Shown here: in pieces, positions 39,562-49,600 of the stretch
Layout: every line of letters begins with the position of its first letter
Numbering within the stretch: the stretch's first letter is position 1
Notes under the pieces: model-generated
The model's input: only the letters and a program-made list of their open reading frames with translations
What the model was told of the DNA's origin: nothing
The model's database searches: none
DNA from: Janthinobacterium lividum
GTDB taxonomy: Bacteria > Pseudomonadota > Gammaproteobacteria > Burkholderiales > Burkholderiaceae_D
Length of the DNA: 64,000 nt
Direction of reading: 5' to 3'
Assembly (NCBI RefSeq): GCF_034424625.1
Contig: NZ_CP139976.1
Location: 372,001-436,000 of the forward strand
Translations under genes and position numbers: made by a program

Positions 39562-40155
39562 ATGTCCAAGACCCTTGCCCAGCTGTTTGCGCTCACCACC
39601 CTTGCCGCCAGTGCCAGCCTGGCCATGCCGGCCCATGCTGCCGAAGCCGCTACAGCTACCGCTGCTCCGGCCGCCTGCCCCGCCATCCTCAAGCAAACCT
39701 TCAACCGCCTGCAGGATGAAGCGCCGCAAAACCTGTGCCAGTACGCGGGCAAGGTGGTGCTGGTGGTGAATACGGCCAGTTATTGCGGTTTTACCAATCA
39801 ATATGAAGGGCTCGAGGCGCTGTACGCCAAGTATGGCAGCAAGGGCCTGGTGGTGCTGGGTTTCCCGTCGAACGATTTCGGCAAGCAGGAACCCGGCAAC
39901 AGCAAGGAAATCGCCGATTTCTGCTACAACACCTATGGCGTGAAGTTCCCCATGTTTGCGAAGTCCGTCGTCTCCGGTCCCGCGCCGAACCCGCTGTATG
40001 TGGACCTGATCAAGCAGACGGGCAAGACCCCGGCCTGGAATTTCCACAAATACCTGATCGACCGCCACGGGAAAGTGGTGGAAAGCTTCCCCAGCAAGGT
40101 GACGCCGGATGACAAGAAACTCGTCGGCGCGGTGGAAAAAGCGCTGGCGCTGTAA
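39562..40155 (+). CDS. Secreted glutathione peroxidase-family thiol peroxidase
   Basis: A 197-residue GPx-fold peroxidase. The peroxidatic Cys is in NTASYCGFTNQYEGL; the tetrad residues Gln (GFPSNDFGKQEPG) and Trp (PAWNFHKYLID) are present. An N-terminal Sec signal (ALTTLAASASLAMPAHA) suggests periplasmic location, unusual against the cytosolic BtuE type. The start is uncertain among 39529, 39550 and 39562. A terminator follows. Confidence 0.85.
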   Translation: MSKTLAQLFALTTLAASASLAMPAHAAEAATATAAPAACPAILKQTFNRLQDEAPQNLCQYAGKVVLVVNTASYCGFTNQYEGLEALYAKYGSKGLVVLGFPSNDFGKQEPGNSKEIADFCYNTYGVKFPMFAKSVVSGPAPNPLYVDLIKQTGKTPAWNFHKYLIDRHGKVVESFPSKVTPDDKKLVGAVEKALAL

Positions 40156-40168
40156 GTTGCCGAGACGC

Positions 40169-40197
40169 AAGCAGGCTTGAACGCCTGCTTTTTTTTT
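40169..40197 (+). terminator. Rho-independent terminator after the peroxidase gene
   Basis: The stem AAGCAGGC/GCCTGCTT with a 6-nt loop is followed by seven further T, 13 bp after the stop. Confidence 0.92.
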
Positions 40198-40271
40198 AAT
40201 GTTGCGCTTGTCGTCTTGCTATCATTGTCCTAAGCTGGTTGTTCGCGTTTGTCACAACAAAGGAGAACATC

Positions 40272-40631
40272 ATGGCGTATGTCGATGGATTTGTGGTGCC
40301 CGTACCGAAAGCCAAGCTCGATGCCTACCTGGCCATGTCGCGCAGTTGCGGCGCCGTCTGGCGCGAGTATGGCGCGCTGGAATTTCGCGAATGCGTGGGC
40401 GACGATGTCAAGCCAGGCAAGCTGACCTCGTTCCCGCAGGCGGTGGACTTGCAGGATGGCGAAGTGGTGGTGTTTTCATGGATCGTGTATGCGTCACGCG
40501 CCAAGCGCGATGAAATCAACGACAAGGTCATGAAAGATCCGCGTCTGGCCGAGATGATGGATCCGGCCAAGCTGCCGTTCGATGGCAAGCGGATGATCTA
40601 CGGCGGTTATGAAATGCAGGTGGATCTCTAG
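40272..40631 (+). CDS. DUF1428 family protein
   Basis: A 119-residue protein of the DUF1428 family (YbaA-like), of ferredoxin-like alpha-beta barrel type. The typical MAYVDGFVVPVPK opening and the C-terminal FDGKRMIYGGYE are visible. Function unknown. AAAGGAG gives a strong ribosome site for the ATG at 40272. Confidence 0.88.
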   Translation: MAYVDGFVVPVPKAKLDAYLAMSRSCGAVWREYGALEFRECVGDDVKPGKLTSFPQAVDLQDGEVVVFSWIVYASRAKRDEINDKVMKDPRLAEMMDPAKLPFDGKRMIYGGYEMQVDL

Positions 40632-40634
40632 CGG

Positions 40635-40720
40635 CTGAAACAGTCCATGGCGGCGTTGCAGTGCCTCGTCGTGCAGTTCGCACTGCCTTTGGCAATGCGC
40701 CTTGCCCTGAACGGTTTCAG
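40635..40720 (+). repeat. Long-hairpin repeat, copy A (86 nt)
   Basis: Terminal arms CTGAAAC (40635-40641) / GTTTCAG (40714-40720) and the apical stem GTGC/GCAC share one centre. Internal blocks TCCATGGCGGCGTTGC and GCGCCTTGCCCTGAAC are shared with copy B at 45024-45108 read on the opposite strand. It lies between convergent genes, and its last bases overlap the pabBC stop codon, so it may act as a two-way terminator. Confidence 0.75.
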
Positions 40721-42561
40721 GCGCTAGCGATAATATGTGCCGGCAACGCCCCGCGCAGCGCGTTGCACACGACAATGGCTTCGGCCCGTGCCAGCATGGG
40801 GCGCGTGATGATGGTTTCCTGCGCGTTCCAGGCGGGATCGGCCAGCATGGCCGCGCGCTGCACGCCGGGCAGCAGGCCGCAGGACAGGGGCGGCGTATGC
40901 CAGCGGCCGTCTAGCCGGACGAAGACATTGCTGCGCCCGCCCTCCGTCAGTTCGCCCCGTTCGTTAAAGAACAGCATGTCGAAGCCGCCTTGCGCCTCGG
41001 CCGCGCGCCAGGCCGCGTCATAGCGCGCGCGCACGCTGCTCTTGTGGCGCAGGAACAGGTCGTCCGCCACGGTGGCGTCGGGCGCCAACAGGATGTTGAC
41101 CGTGTCCGGCAAGGCGGTGAGCGCGCCGCTTTGCGTCGTGAACTGGCCATCCTGGCGCAGCGCCAGGCGCAGGCGGAAGGGGGCATCGTCCGGGCGTGCC
41201 GCGCAGGCGGCCTGCAGCGCGGCACGCGCGGCACTTTCACTCCAGACAAAACCGAAGTAGGCGCAGGAGGCGGCCAGGCGCGCCAGGTGGCGCTCTTGCT
41301 GGCGGCAGCCACCGGCACGGCTGGCGTGCAGGGTTTCGAACAGTTCAAAGTCGTTGCTCAGCTCCGTCAGGAAGCGGGCCTTGAGCTGGCACTCCGCAAA
41401 TTCCTCCTGCGGGTCGCTGTCGAGCACGATGCCGGCGCCCACGCCCATCTCGCCGCGCCGGATGCCGCCATGGCCAGCCGCTTGCAGGGCCAGGGTGCGG
41501 ATCGGCACGGACATGCAGAAGTCGCCCACCGCGTTGGCAGCGCCGGCGGCTGGCGGATCGAACCAGCCGATGGCGCCCGTATAGATGCCGCGTGGCGCCG
41601 CTTCCAGTTCGGCGATGATTTCCATGGTGCGGCGTTTCGGCGCGCCCGTGATCGAGCCGCATGGATACAAGGCCTGGAAGATGTCGGCCAGGCTGGCGTT
41701 GTCGCGCAAGCGCGCCTGCACGGTGGAGGTCATTTGCAGCACGCTGCTGTAGCGCGTCACCTCGAACAGGGCCGGCACCTTGACGGAACCCGTGGCGGCG
41801 ATGCGGCCGATGTCGTTGCGCAGCAGGTCGACGATCATCAGGTTTTCTGCGCGGTTCTTCGGATCATGGGCCAGGGCGGCGGCGCGGCGCGCGTTTTCTG
41901 CTACTTGGTCCGCAGGGGCGGCCGGCGCCGTGCCTTTCATGGGGCGCGCCATCAGCTCGCCCTGGGCATGGCGCACGAACAGCTCCGGCGACAGCGACAG
42001 CAGGGCGCCGCCATCGGGCAGCATCACCAGCGCGCCATACGGCACGGGCTGGCGCGCACGCAGCCGCGCATACAGGGCCAGGGGCGAACCGAAGGCGTCG
42101 AAGCGCAAACGATAGGTGTAGTTGACCTGGTAGGTGTCGCCGGCCACGATGTAGTCGTGGATGCGGTGCAGCGCCTGCGTAAATTGCGCCTGGTCGACAT
42201 TCGCGCGGATGCCGGCGATGCCGGCCGGCGTTGCCGTCGCCGGCGTACGTTCGGCCAGCCACTGCAGCACCTCATCCTGCGACAGCTGCGTGCAATGTTC
42301 AAAGACGAGCACTTGCGCCAGCGGCGGCGCGCCGGGATCTGTCGCGCGCGGTGGCATGCCCAGCAAGTGGGCCCCCAGTTCGTAGCTGCACACGCTGACG
42401 GCGTACTGGCCGCGTTCCAAGGCCTCTTGCAGCCCCCAGAGCAGGGTGGGCCACTGTTGCCCCTCGGTGCACTGCAAGACTGCCGCCAGGCCCGTGTACA
42501 GGCGCGAACCGGCGCCGGGCGTGCTGGCGTCGTCGAGCAGGGCGAAACAGTCGGTGTGCAT
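40717..42561 (-). CDS. pabB: Fused aminodeoxychorismate synthase component I / 4-amino-4-deoxychorismate lyase
   Basis: A 614-residue fusion. About residues 1-400 form the chorismate-binding PabB domain (MKGTAPA, DLLRNDIGRIA, GSITGAPKRRTMEII, EMGVGAGIVLDSDP). About 410-614 form a class IV aminotransferase-fold PabC lyase (MLFFNERGELTEGGRSNVFV). Together they make p-aminobenzoate for folate from chorismate with a separate PabA glutaminase. The fusion is known in several beta-proteobacteria. It follows slmA by 21 bp. Confidence 0.92.
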   Translation of the reverse strand: MHTDCFALLDDASTPGAGSRLYTGLAAVLQCTEGQQWPTLLWGLQEALERGQYAVSVCSYELGAHLLGMPPRATDPGAPPLAQVLVFEHCTQLSQDEVLQWLAERTPATATPAGIAGIRANVDQAQFTQALHRIHDYIVAGDTYQVNYTYRLRFDAFGSPLALYARLRARQPVPYGALVMLPDGGALLSLSPELFVRHAQGELMARPMKGTAPAAPADQVAENARRAAALAHDPKNRAENLMIVDLLRNDIGRIAATGSVKVPALFEVTRYSSVLQMTSTVQARLRDNASLADIFQALYPCGSITGAPKRRTMEIIAELEAAPRGIYTGAIGWFDPPAAGAANAVGDFCMSVPIRTLALQAAGHGGIRRGEMGVGAGIVLDSDPQEEFAECQLKARFLTELSNDFELFETLHASRAGGCRQQERHLARLAASCAYFGFVWSESAARAALQAACAARPDDAPFRLRLALRQDGQFTTQSGALTALPDTVNILLAPDATVADDLFLRHKSSVRARYDAAWRAAEAQGGFDMLFFNERGELTEGGRSNVFVRLDGRWHTPPLSCGLLPGVQRAAMLADPAWNAQETIITRPMLARAEAIVVCNALRGALPAHIIASA

Positions 42562-42582
42562 GGGGACAGCCGCGGCGGTGAC

Positions 42583-43158
42583 TTACCCCAGCAGCATGGC
42601 GATTTGCAGCGCCGCTTCCTGGGATGGATTGATCTTGAAGCCGCTCTTGGCGTAGCGGTGCCAGCGTCCGATGACGAAGCTGACGATCAGGGTGGCGCGC
42701 GCCGCCACTTCGCTTTCCTTGCCATGGCCTTCGGCAGCTGCCACGCGCAAGGCTTGCTTGAGCGCCAGTTCCACGCGGTCGTAGAACTGGTTCATGCGCA
42801 CTTGCAGGCGCTCGTCCTCATTGACCAGCGCATCGCCGATCAGCACGCGCGTCATGCCCGGATTGCTGATGGCGAAATTGAGCAGCATGCCGATGATGTC
42901 GCGTGTTTGCGTCATGCCGTCGCTGTGCTTTTCCGCGATCTGGTTGATCAGGCCGAAGACGCTTGACTCGATGAATTCGATCAGCCCTTCGAACATTTGC
43001 GCCTTGCTGGCGAAATGGCGGTACAGGGCCGCTTCCGACACGGTCAGTCTGGCCGCCAGTGCGGCAGTGGTGATCTTTTCGCCTTTCGGCTGCTCCAGCA
43101 TTGCGGCGAGGGCCTGAAGAATTTGTAGCCTGCGTTGGCCCGGCGGTGTGCTTGCCAT
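42583..43158 (-). CDS. slmA: Nucleoid occlusion factor SlmA
   Basis: A 191-residue TetR-fold protein. It has the characteristic N-terminal segment RRLQILQALAAMLEQP and the HTH KITTAALAARLTVSEAALYRHF. SlmA binds chromosomal sites and blocks FtsZ assembly over the nucleoid. The start at 43158 matches the family; the longer frame needs a TTG at 43239 inside a hairpin and was rejected. Confidence 0.92.
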   Translation of the reverse strand: MASTPPGQRRLQILQALAAMLEQPKGEKITTAALAARLTVSEAALYRHFASKAQMFEGLIEFIESSVFGLINQIAEKHSDGMTQTRDIIGMLLNFAISNPGMTRVLIGDALVNEDERLQVRMNQFYDRVELALKQALRVAAAEGHGKESEVAARATLIVSFVIGRWHRYAKSGFKINPSQEAALQIAMLLG

Positions 43159-43206
43159 ATTTTCTCTTGTCGTTAAAAAAAATGCTGCCTCGATGGGGAG
43201 GTCCGT

Positions 43207-43248
43207 CACCGCCGCTAGCGGTGCGGCTTCCGGCGTCAACCGGAAGCC
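43207..43248 (-). promoter_or_regulatory. Two adjacent stem-loops between the HAD gene and slmA
   Basis: CACCGC/GCGGTG (43207-43223) and the perfect 9-bp stem GGCTTCCGG/CCGGAAGCC (43225-43248) sit side by side in the 102-bp gap. On the minus strand a T8 run lies about 25 nt beyond them, too far for a standard terminator. They may still modulate read-through into slmA. Confidence 0.5.
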
Positions 43249-43260
43249 CAGGAGTCCCCT

Positions 43261-43995
43261 TCAACGCAGACGGTGAAGGCGGCGTGCCAAATGCCGGACA
43301 GATTTTACTTTGACATCGACGTAAGCGGGGCGATTTAACGCCTTGGGCAACTTCGCCACGCCGATCGGATCCGCCATTTTCAGGTATTGCGTGATCCAGG
43401 CCGTGCGCAGGCCCAGTTTTTTCGCGCCCTTCAGGTTGGCCAGGGTGTCTTCCACCAGGATGCAGCGGCCAGGGCGGATCTGGTGCTTGCGCATCAATTT
43501 GCGCAGCATCAGGGTCGATGGCTTGGGCCGCAGCTGGCGGTGCACATGCATCGCCTCGATGGCGATATGCTGCGCAAAGTGTTGGCGCAAGCCCAGGTGG
43601 CGCATCACGTCGCTCGAATAGCGCAGCGGCGCGTTGGTGAGTAAAATTTTACGGCCAGGCAGGCGTTTGAGTAAAGCCCCCAGTCCCCGCTCGGCGCGTA
43701 TCATGGCGCGCAAATCGTCGAAGCTATGCGTCTCGTGCAAAAAATGGGCTGCCTGTACCTGATGGTGCTTGACCATGCCCAGCAAGGTGGCGCCGTAGCG
43801 GCGCCAGTAGGCCGCGCGCGCCGCATTGACGATGGCGTCGTCGGCCGGCGTGACGCCATCGCCCAGCACGCGGGCAATATACGTGTTCATATTGGCCGTG
43901 ATGGTGGGGAAGATGGCGTGCGAGGCATTGTGCAGCGTGTTGTCGAGGTCAAACAGCCAGACCGGCGACGAGCGGTTAAGATGGGACACAGGCAC
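43261..43995 (-). CDS. HAD-superfamily pyrimidine 5'-nucleotidase-like hydrolase
   Basis: A HAD phosphatase of about 244 residues with motif I WLFDLDNTLH, motif II LLTNAP and motif IV LVEDTLANL. It resembles the SDT1/pyrimidine 5'-nucleotidase group. No ATG is available upstream of motif I. I chose a GTG at 43995; a TTG at 44040 or another GTG at 43989 is possible. It is divergent from the TraB-family gene. Confidence 0.82.
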   Translation of the reverse strand: MPVSHLNRSSPVWLFDLDNTLHNASHAIFPTITANMNTYIARVLGDGVTPADDAIVNAARAAYWRRYGATLLGMVKHHQVQAAHFLHETHSFDDLRAMIRAERGLGALLKRLPGRKILLTNAPLRYSSDVMRHLGLRQHFAQHIAIEAMHVHRQLRPKPSTLMLRKLMRKHQIRPGRCILVEDTLANLKGAKKLGLRTAWITQYLKMADPIGVAKLPKALNRPAYVDVKVKSVRHLARRLHRLR

Positions 43996-44051
43996 AGGAG
44001 TCTTTAGGCAAGATGATAAGCAAGATGAAAAATTCAACAATCAGGAAAACC

Positions 44052-44960
44052 ATGCGACGCCAGATTATAGTGATGTTTTGCGGATTATTCTTGCTGCCGT
44101 TGCCGGCGGCCTTTGCCGAAGCACCGCCCGTGGCGCAAAACCGGGGCGCCCTGTTCAAGGTGCAGGATGCCAGCCACACCCTGTATCTGTTCGGCACCAT
44201 CCACGTCGGCGCGCCCGATTTTTATCCGCTGGAACCGACGGTGACGCAGGCGCTGCACCAGGCTGGCGCGCTGGCGCTGGAGATCGATCCCGGCGCCGAT
44301 TCGCGTGCCGCCCTGGGCGCCGTGCTGAAATACGGCATGGAAGCGCCGGGCAGCAAAGTGCCTGCCGACTGCCGCCAGACGCTGGCGCCGCGCCTGGCGC
44401 CGCTGTTGCAAAAATACGGCATTCCAGCCGAGTCGGTGGCGCCGATGAAACCGTGGATGCTGGCCAGCATGCTGGCCATCGGCGAATTTTCCACGCTCGG
44501 CTACCGCTCGGACCTGGCCGTTGACAATTATCTGTCGCAGCAGGCCAAGGCGCGCAAGATCCCCGTGCTGGAACTCGAGTCGATGGAAGGCCAGATGGCG
44601 CTGTTTGGCGCCATGTCGCCGGCCGACCAGTGCCGCTTCCTGGAAGACGGCGTGGCGTCGATCGAGGACCAGGAGCAAAGCCAGGAAGCGCGCGAGATCG
44701 CCGATGCCTGGCGCACGGCCGATGCCGCCGCCTTCGACAGGCTGGCCGCCAAGGCAGCGACAGACCCGTCGTTCGCAGCCCAGTTCGTGCAAAAGGTGTT
44801 GCTGGATGGCCGCAACCCGGCCCTGGCCGACGGCATCGCCAAACTCCTGGCGCGCGAAAAGTCCAGCCTGGCCGCCATTGGCGTGCTGCACCTGGTGGGA
44901 ACGAAAAGCGTCCCGGATTTATTGCGTCAGAAGGGCTTGAAGGTCGAGCGGGTGTATTAA
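44052..44960 (+). CDS. TraB/GumN-family protein, secreted
   Basis: A 302-residue protein with a signal peptide (MRRQIIVMFCGLFLLPLPAA). The TraB/GumN signature LFGTIHVGAPDFYPL and the C-terminal GVLHLVGTKSVPDLL follow. Family members are thought to be metal-dependent peptidases or pheromone-inhibition proteins. The ATG at 44052 has the best ribosome site (AGGA, 5 nt away); 44013 and 44025 are alternatives. Confidence 0.85.
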   Translation: MRRQIIVMFCGLFLLPLPAAFAEAPPVAQNRGALFKVQDASHTLYLFGTIHVGAPDFYPLEPTVTQALHQAGALALEIDPGADSRAALGAVLKYGMEAPGSKVPADCRQTLAPRLAPLLQKYGIPAESVAPMKPWMLASMLAIGEFSTLGYRSDLAVDNYLSQQAKARKIPVLELESMEGQMALFGAMSPADQCRFLEDGVASIEDQEQSQEAREIADAWRTADAAAFDRLAAKAATDPSFAAQFVQKVLLDGRNPALADGIAKLLAREKSSLAAIGVLHLVGTKSVPDLLRQKGLKVERVY

Positions 44961-45023
44961 GTTTGGCAAGCAGGCAGCAAGGGTGCCGTAGCTTAGCCGC
45001 GCAACAAACGGCGGCAGAGTAGA

Positions 45024-45108
45024 TGAAAAGTGTTCAGGGCAAGGCGCCGAGCCGAAGACAGTACGCATGTACGGCGAGGCGAGGCAACGCCGCCATGGAC
45101 ATTTTTCA
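45024..45108 (-). repeat. Long-hairpin repeat, copy B (85 nt)
   Basis: Terminal arms TGAAAA (45024-45029) / TTTTCA (45103-45108) and the centre GTACGCATGTAC share one midpoint. Read on the minus strand it matches copy A at 40635, with compensatory stem changes (C:G to A:T in the outer stem, GTGC/GCAC to GTAC/GTAC at the tip). It lies between the TraB-family gene and tRNA-Thr, which are convergent. Confidence 0.75.
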
Positions 45109-45126
45109 GATACGGGGATAAATCGA

Positions 45127-45201
<75 letters not shown>

Positions 45202-45203
45202 AA

Positions 45204-45234
45204 ATTAAAAGCGGCGCCAGGTGATCTGCGCCGC
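45204..45234 (-). terminator. Terminator between argB and tRNA-Thr
   Basis: On the minus strand the stem GCGGCGC/GCGCCGC (loop about 10 nt) is followed by TTTTAATTT. It lies 33 bp after the argB stop and directly before the tRNA gene, so the tRNA may depend on read-through or its own promoter. Confidence 0.65.
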
Positions 45235-45266
45235 CAAACTACTCGCTGTGATGCGTTGCGATTTTT

Positions 45267-46190
45267 TTAGTGCGAACGGATCATAGTACCAAAAGCCTGC
45301 TCGGTCAACACTTCCAGCAATAATGAGTGTTCGATACGGCCGTCGATGATGTGCACCGTGTTGACGCCGGACTTGGCGGCGTCGAGCGCGGACGAGATCT
45401 TCGGTAGCATGCCGCCCGAGATCGTGCCATCGGCGAACATCTCGTCGATTTCGCGCGCGGACAGGTCGGTCACCAGGTTGCCCTGCTTGTCCTGGACGCC
45501 GGCGATGTTGGTCATCATGATCAGCTTTTCCGCTTTCAGGATTTCCGCGATCTTGCCCGCTACCACGTCGGCGTTGATGTTGTAGGCCTGGCCATCCTGG
45601 CCGAAACCGATCGGCGAAATGATGGGAATGAAGGCGTCGTCCTGCAGCGCCTTGACGACGGCCGGGTTGATCGCGTCGATCTCGCCGACAAAGCCGATGT
45701 CGAGGAATTCGCCCGGATGTTCGCGGTCCGGCATCTGCATCTTGCGCGCGCGGATCAAGCCGCCATCCTTGCCCGTCAGGCCCACAGCCTGGCCGCCGTA
45801 ATGGTTGATCAGCATGACGATATCCTGCTGCACTTCGCCGCCCAGCACCCACTCCACCACTTCCATGGTTTCTTCATCGGTGATGCGCATGCCTTGCACG
45901 AAGGTGCCTTGCTTGCCGATTTTTTTCAGCGCGTTGTCGATCTGCGGTCCGCCGCCGTGCACCACGACCGGGTTCATGCCGACCAGCTTGAGCAGGATGA
46001 CGTCGCGCGCGAAGCCGTGCTTCAGGCGTTCGTCCGTCATGGCATTGCCACCGTACTTGATGACGATGGTCTTGCCATGAAAATTGCGGATGTATGGCAG
46101 GGCCTCGGCCAGAATCTGCGCCTTGATTTGCGGCGACACCGCCGTCAAGTCGTCATTCATGTCCAGGTTCAAGTTAGCTAGTTGATTCAT
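45267..46190 (-). CDS. argB: Acetylglutamate kinase
   Basis: A 307-residue amino-acid kinase for the second step of arginine synthesis. [26 protein letters not shown] and [13 protein letters not shown] are family motifs. Length is typical of the longer, arginine-inhibitable form, with an N-terminal helix ([16 protein letters not shown]). A -10 TATAAT on the minus strand near 46249-46254 could be its promoter, but no good -35 is visible. Confidence 0.95.
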   Translation of the reverse strand: MNQLANLNLDMNDDLTAVSPQIKAQILAEALPYIRNFHGKTIVIKYGGNAMTDERLKHGFARDVILLKLVGMNPVVVHGGGPQIDNALKKIGKQGTFVQGMRITDEETMEVVEWVLGGEVQQDIVMLINHYGGQAVGLTGKDGGLIRARKMQMPDREHPGEFLDIGFVGEIDAINPAVVKALQDDAFIPIISPIGFGQDGQAYNINADVVAGKIAEILKAEKLIMMTNIAGVQDKQGNLVTDLSAREIDEMFADGTISGGMLPKISSALDAAKSGVNTVHIIDGRIEHSLLLEVLTEQAFGTMIRSH

Positions 46191-46262
46191 GGCGAGTCCG
46201 GAAAATAGATTTGTGCGATTTTACAGGGAAGAAGAAAATCCTGGAGGCATTATAGGGCGATC

Positions 46263-46292
46263 TTGTTGTATTTTCCCTGATGATCCTATAGT
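46263..46292 (+). promoter_or_regulatory. Possible promoter of the CWC gene
   Basis: TTGTTG and TATAGT are 18 bp apart on the plus strand, 100 bp before the start of the small cysteine-rich gene. It lies in the divergent region shared with argB. Confidence 0.4.
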
Positions 46293-46391
46293 CTGGCCCG
46301 ATATGTCCCCCAGCCAGCCCTTTTACTGCCAGTTACATCTGCGTCGCATTCCGGCGCAGCATGACACACACTTGCCAATTCACACACAGCC

Positions 46392-46589
46392 ATGAGCCAG
46401 TGCACTCTCTGCGGCGCCACCTTCCAGTGTGGCCAGCTCGATCCGGACGCCAAGGAACCCTGCTGGTGCGTGGCCCTGCCGCCGGCCGTTCCCGTGCCCG
46501 GCAGCCTCGGCGTCGGCTGCTGGTGCCCCGCCTGCCTGCAAGCCCACATCGCCACCTTGACGCCCCCGGCAGCAACGCCGGCCAAATAA
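46392..46589 (+). CDS. Cysteine-rich CWC family small protein
   Basis: A 65-residue protein with the CWC-family pattern: C-x-x-C-G-x-x-F-x-C-G near the N-terminus, then the CWC tripeptide before LPP, and a second C-W-C-x-x-C set. Probably metal-binding; function unknown. It stands alone between argB and the sensor kinase. Confidence 0.8.
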   Translation: MSQCTLCGATFQCGQLDPDAKEPCWCVALPPAVPVPGSLGVGCWCPACLQAHIATLTPPAATPAK

Positions 46590-46684
46590 GAGCCGCGGCA
46601 CGCTTTTTCCTTTGCAAAAGACCTTGCATTTTGTAGGGGAATACGTTCAGACTTCGATTTTCAAGAATTTCTTATAGGAAAGTC

Positions 46685-49600
46685 ATGCGCTTCAGGGATA
46701 TCAGTATCGGCGTGCGCATCAATGCCGGTTATGCCATGTTGATCGTGCTGATGCTGGTTGTTATCGTCCTGGCGGGTAGCCGCATCTATGCCATCCGCGC
46801 CGAGACCGACGATATCCTGCAGCGCGACTGGGTCGCCGCCAAGGCCACCAGCAAGATCCATGGGCTGGCGCGCGAGGCGGCCACGCGCATCGGCAACCTG
46901 CCGAACCAGCACGAGCTGGCGCTGCGCCAGGAGAACCAGGCGCGCCTGGAAGCGATCAAGCAAGACATCGATGAGCAGGTGCGCATCCTCGACGGTCTCG
47001 ATGCGCGGCCCGACGAACGGCGCCTGCTGGAACAGATGCACCTGGCCCGCGCCGGCTACTATGTGTCGCTCCAGACGATGTTCGAACTGGTCGAGCGCGG
47101 CGAGGATGCGCGCGCCGAGCAGGCCATGCAGACGCAGACCTTGCCGGTGCTGGAAAAGGTGCTGCTGTACGTGGGCCAGCTCGACGATCTGCAGCAGCAG
47201 CAGATCCGCGACAGCGCGGCCCGGATACGCAACGACATCGACACCTCGCTGCTGCTGATGGGCGGCATCGGTCTGGCGGCCCTGCTGACAGGGCTTGCCT
47301 TTGCCTGGTCGGCGCGCTCGATCACGCGTCCGCTGGGCGAGGCGGTGGCGATCGCCACGCGCGTGGCCAACGGCGACCTCAGTTCCGTCATCGAAGTGAC
47401 ATCGCGCGACGAGACGGGCGAACTGCTGCAGGCGCTCAAGGACATGAGCACCAGCCTGGCCGTGGAACAGGACCTGCGCCACGCCGTCGAGGTGGCCGAG
47501 GATGCGACCAAGATGAAGTCGGACTTCCTGGCGAATATGTCGCATGAAATTCGCACGCCGATGAACGGCATCATCGGCATGACCCACCTGGCGCTGCAGA
47601 CGGAGCTCACGTCGACCCAGCGCAACTACCTGGAGAAGGTGGAATCGGCTTCGAAGAACCTGCTGGCCATCATCGACGACATCCTCGATTTTTCGAAGAT
47701 CGAGGCGGGCAAGATGGCCTTTGAAAAAGTCGATTTCTTCCTCGAGGACGTGCTGGCGCAGATCGCCGACCTGTCCGTGATGCGGGCGCAGGACAAGGGC
47801 CTGGAACTGCTGTTCGACATCGCTCCCGACGTGCCGAACGCATTGCAGGGCGACCCGCTGCGCCTGGGCCAGGTGCTGATCAATCTGACCAACAATGCGA
47901 TCAAATTTACGGACAAGGGCGAGATCGTCGTCACCATCCGCCTGCAGCAGCTGGAAGAGCATGCGGCTGTCTTGCGCGTCGATGTGCGCGACACGGGCAT
48001 CGGCCTGACGCCGCCCCAGCGCAGCAAATTGTTCCAGGCATTTACCCAGGCCGACACTTCCACCACGCGCCACCATGGCGGCACGGGCCTGGGACTGACC
48101 ATCAGCAAGCGCCTGGTGGAAATGATGGAGGGCGAGATCGATCTGGTCAGCGAAGCGGGCGTGGGCAGCACCTTTTTCTTTACGGCCCGCTTCGGCCTGG
48201 CCGCCGTGCCGCGCGACAGCCTGCTTGCTCCGCAGCGCTTTGAGGGCTTGCGCGTGCTGGTGGTCGACGACAACCCCAGCGCGCGTGAAATCTTCGTCAG
48301 CATGCTGACGGCGCTGGGCTTCGAGGCGCGTGCCGTGTCTGGCGGCGTGCTGGCCATCGGCGCCGTGGCGCAGGCGCGCGCCGAGGGGCGTCCGTACGGG
48401 CTGGTGCTGATGGACTGGAAAATGCCGGGCATGAACGGTCTCGATACCCTGGCCGGCATCCGTGCCGATGCCGCCGGCATCGATGCGACGCCGGCCTGCA
48501 TCATGGTCACGGCCTTCCATCGGGAAGCGCTGCTGGAGGCGGCGCGCCAGCGCGACTTGCCGCTCGACGGCGTATTGAACAAGCCGATCAGCGCCTCGAC
48601 CCTGCTCGACCAGATAGCGTTCGTGTTTGGCGGCGTGACGGGACAGAGCCGCAAGACGCAGCGCCAGAGCAGCTACCGCGACGACGAGCGCGCCCTGCGC
48701 GGCGCCTGGCTGCTGCTGGTGGAGGATAATGAAGTGAACCAGGAAGTGGCGCAGCATATTCTCAACGACGCCGGCATCCGCGTCGATATCGCGGGCAATG
48801 GCGCCATCGCGCTGGCGAAGATCGAGGAAAACGCCTATGACGGCGTGCTGATGGATTGCCAGATGCCGGTGATGGATGGCTATCAGGCGACGCGCAAGCT
48901 GCGCCAGGATCCCCGGTATTCGAATTTGCCCGTGATCGCCATGACGGCCAATGCCATGGTGGGCGACAAGGAAAAATGCCTGGACGCCGGCATGAACGAT
49001 TTCATCGCCAAGCCGATCGACGTGGCGCAGCTGTTCGGCACCCTGGCGCGCTGGATCGCGCCGGCCACGCCGCAGGAAATGACGGCGGTGGTGGCGCAGC
49101 CGGAAGCGGAGCTGCCCGTGATCGCCGGCCTGAAAATGGCGGAAGCCATGCGCCGCGTGGGCGGCAATACCGCTTTGATGCGAAAATTGCTGGACCGTTT
49201 TGTGGAAACCCAGTTCGATGCCATGCAGCGCATCGTTGCCGCCATCGAGAACAACCAGCTCGAGACGGCGATCCGCGAAGCGCATACCCTGAAGGGCCTG
49301 GCCGGCAATATCGGCGCCGGCGGCCTGGCCGACAGCGCCGCGCGGGTCGAGCATTTGCTCAGCCTGGGATCGCACGACGGCTTGCCGCAGGCGCTGGCCG
49401 CCTGCACCCTGGCGCTCGACGAGCTGGTGCCGAAGATCGTGCTGGCCATGCAGTCGCGCGGCCATGTGGCCGAGGCGGGCGGCGCGCCGGTGGCGCACGT
49501 GGCGCCGGTGGACCGGGCGTACCTGGAAGCGGGCTTGCGCGAGCTGTCGCAGCTGCTGCAGCAGGACGACGCGCAGGCCGTCAAGCACCTGGACGGCATC

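Noticed and set aside
42583..43239. Longer SlmA frame starting at 43239
   Set aside because: It needs a TTG start inside a hairpin and adds residues absent from the SlmA family; 43158 matches the family start.
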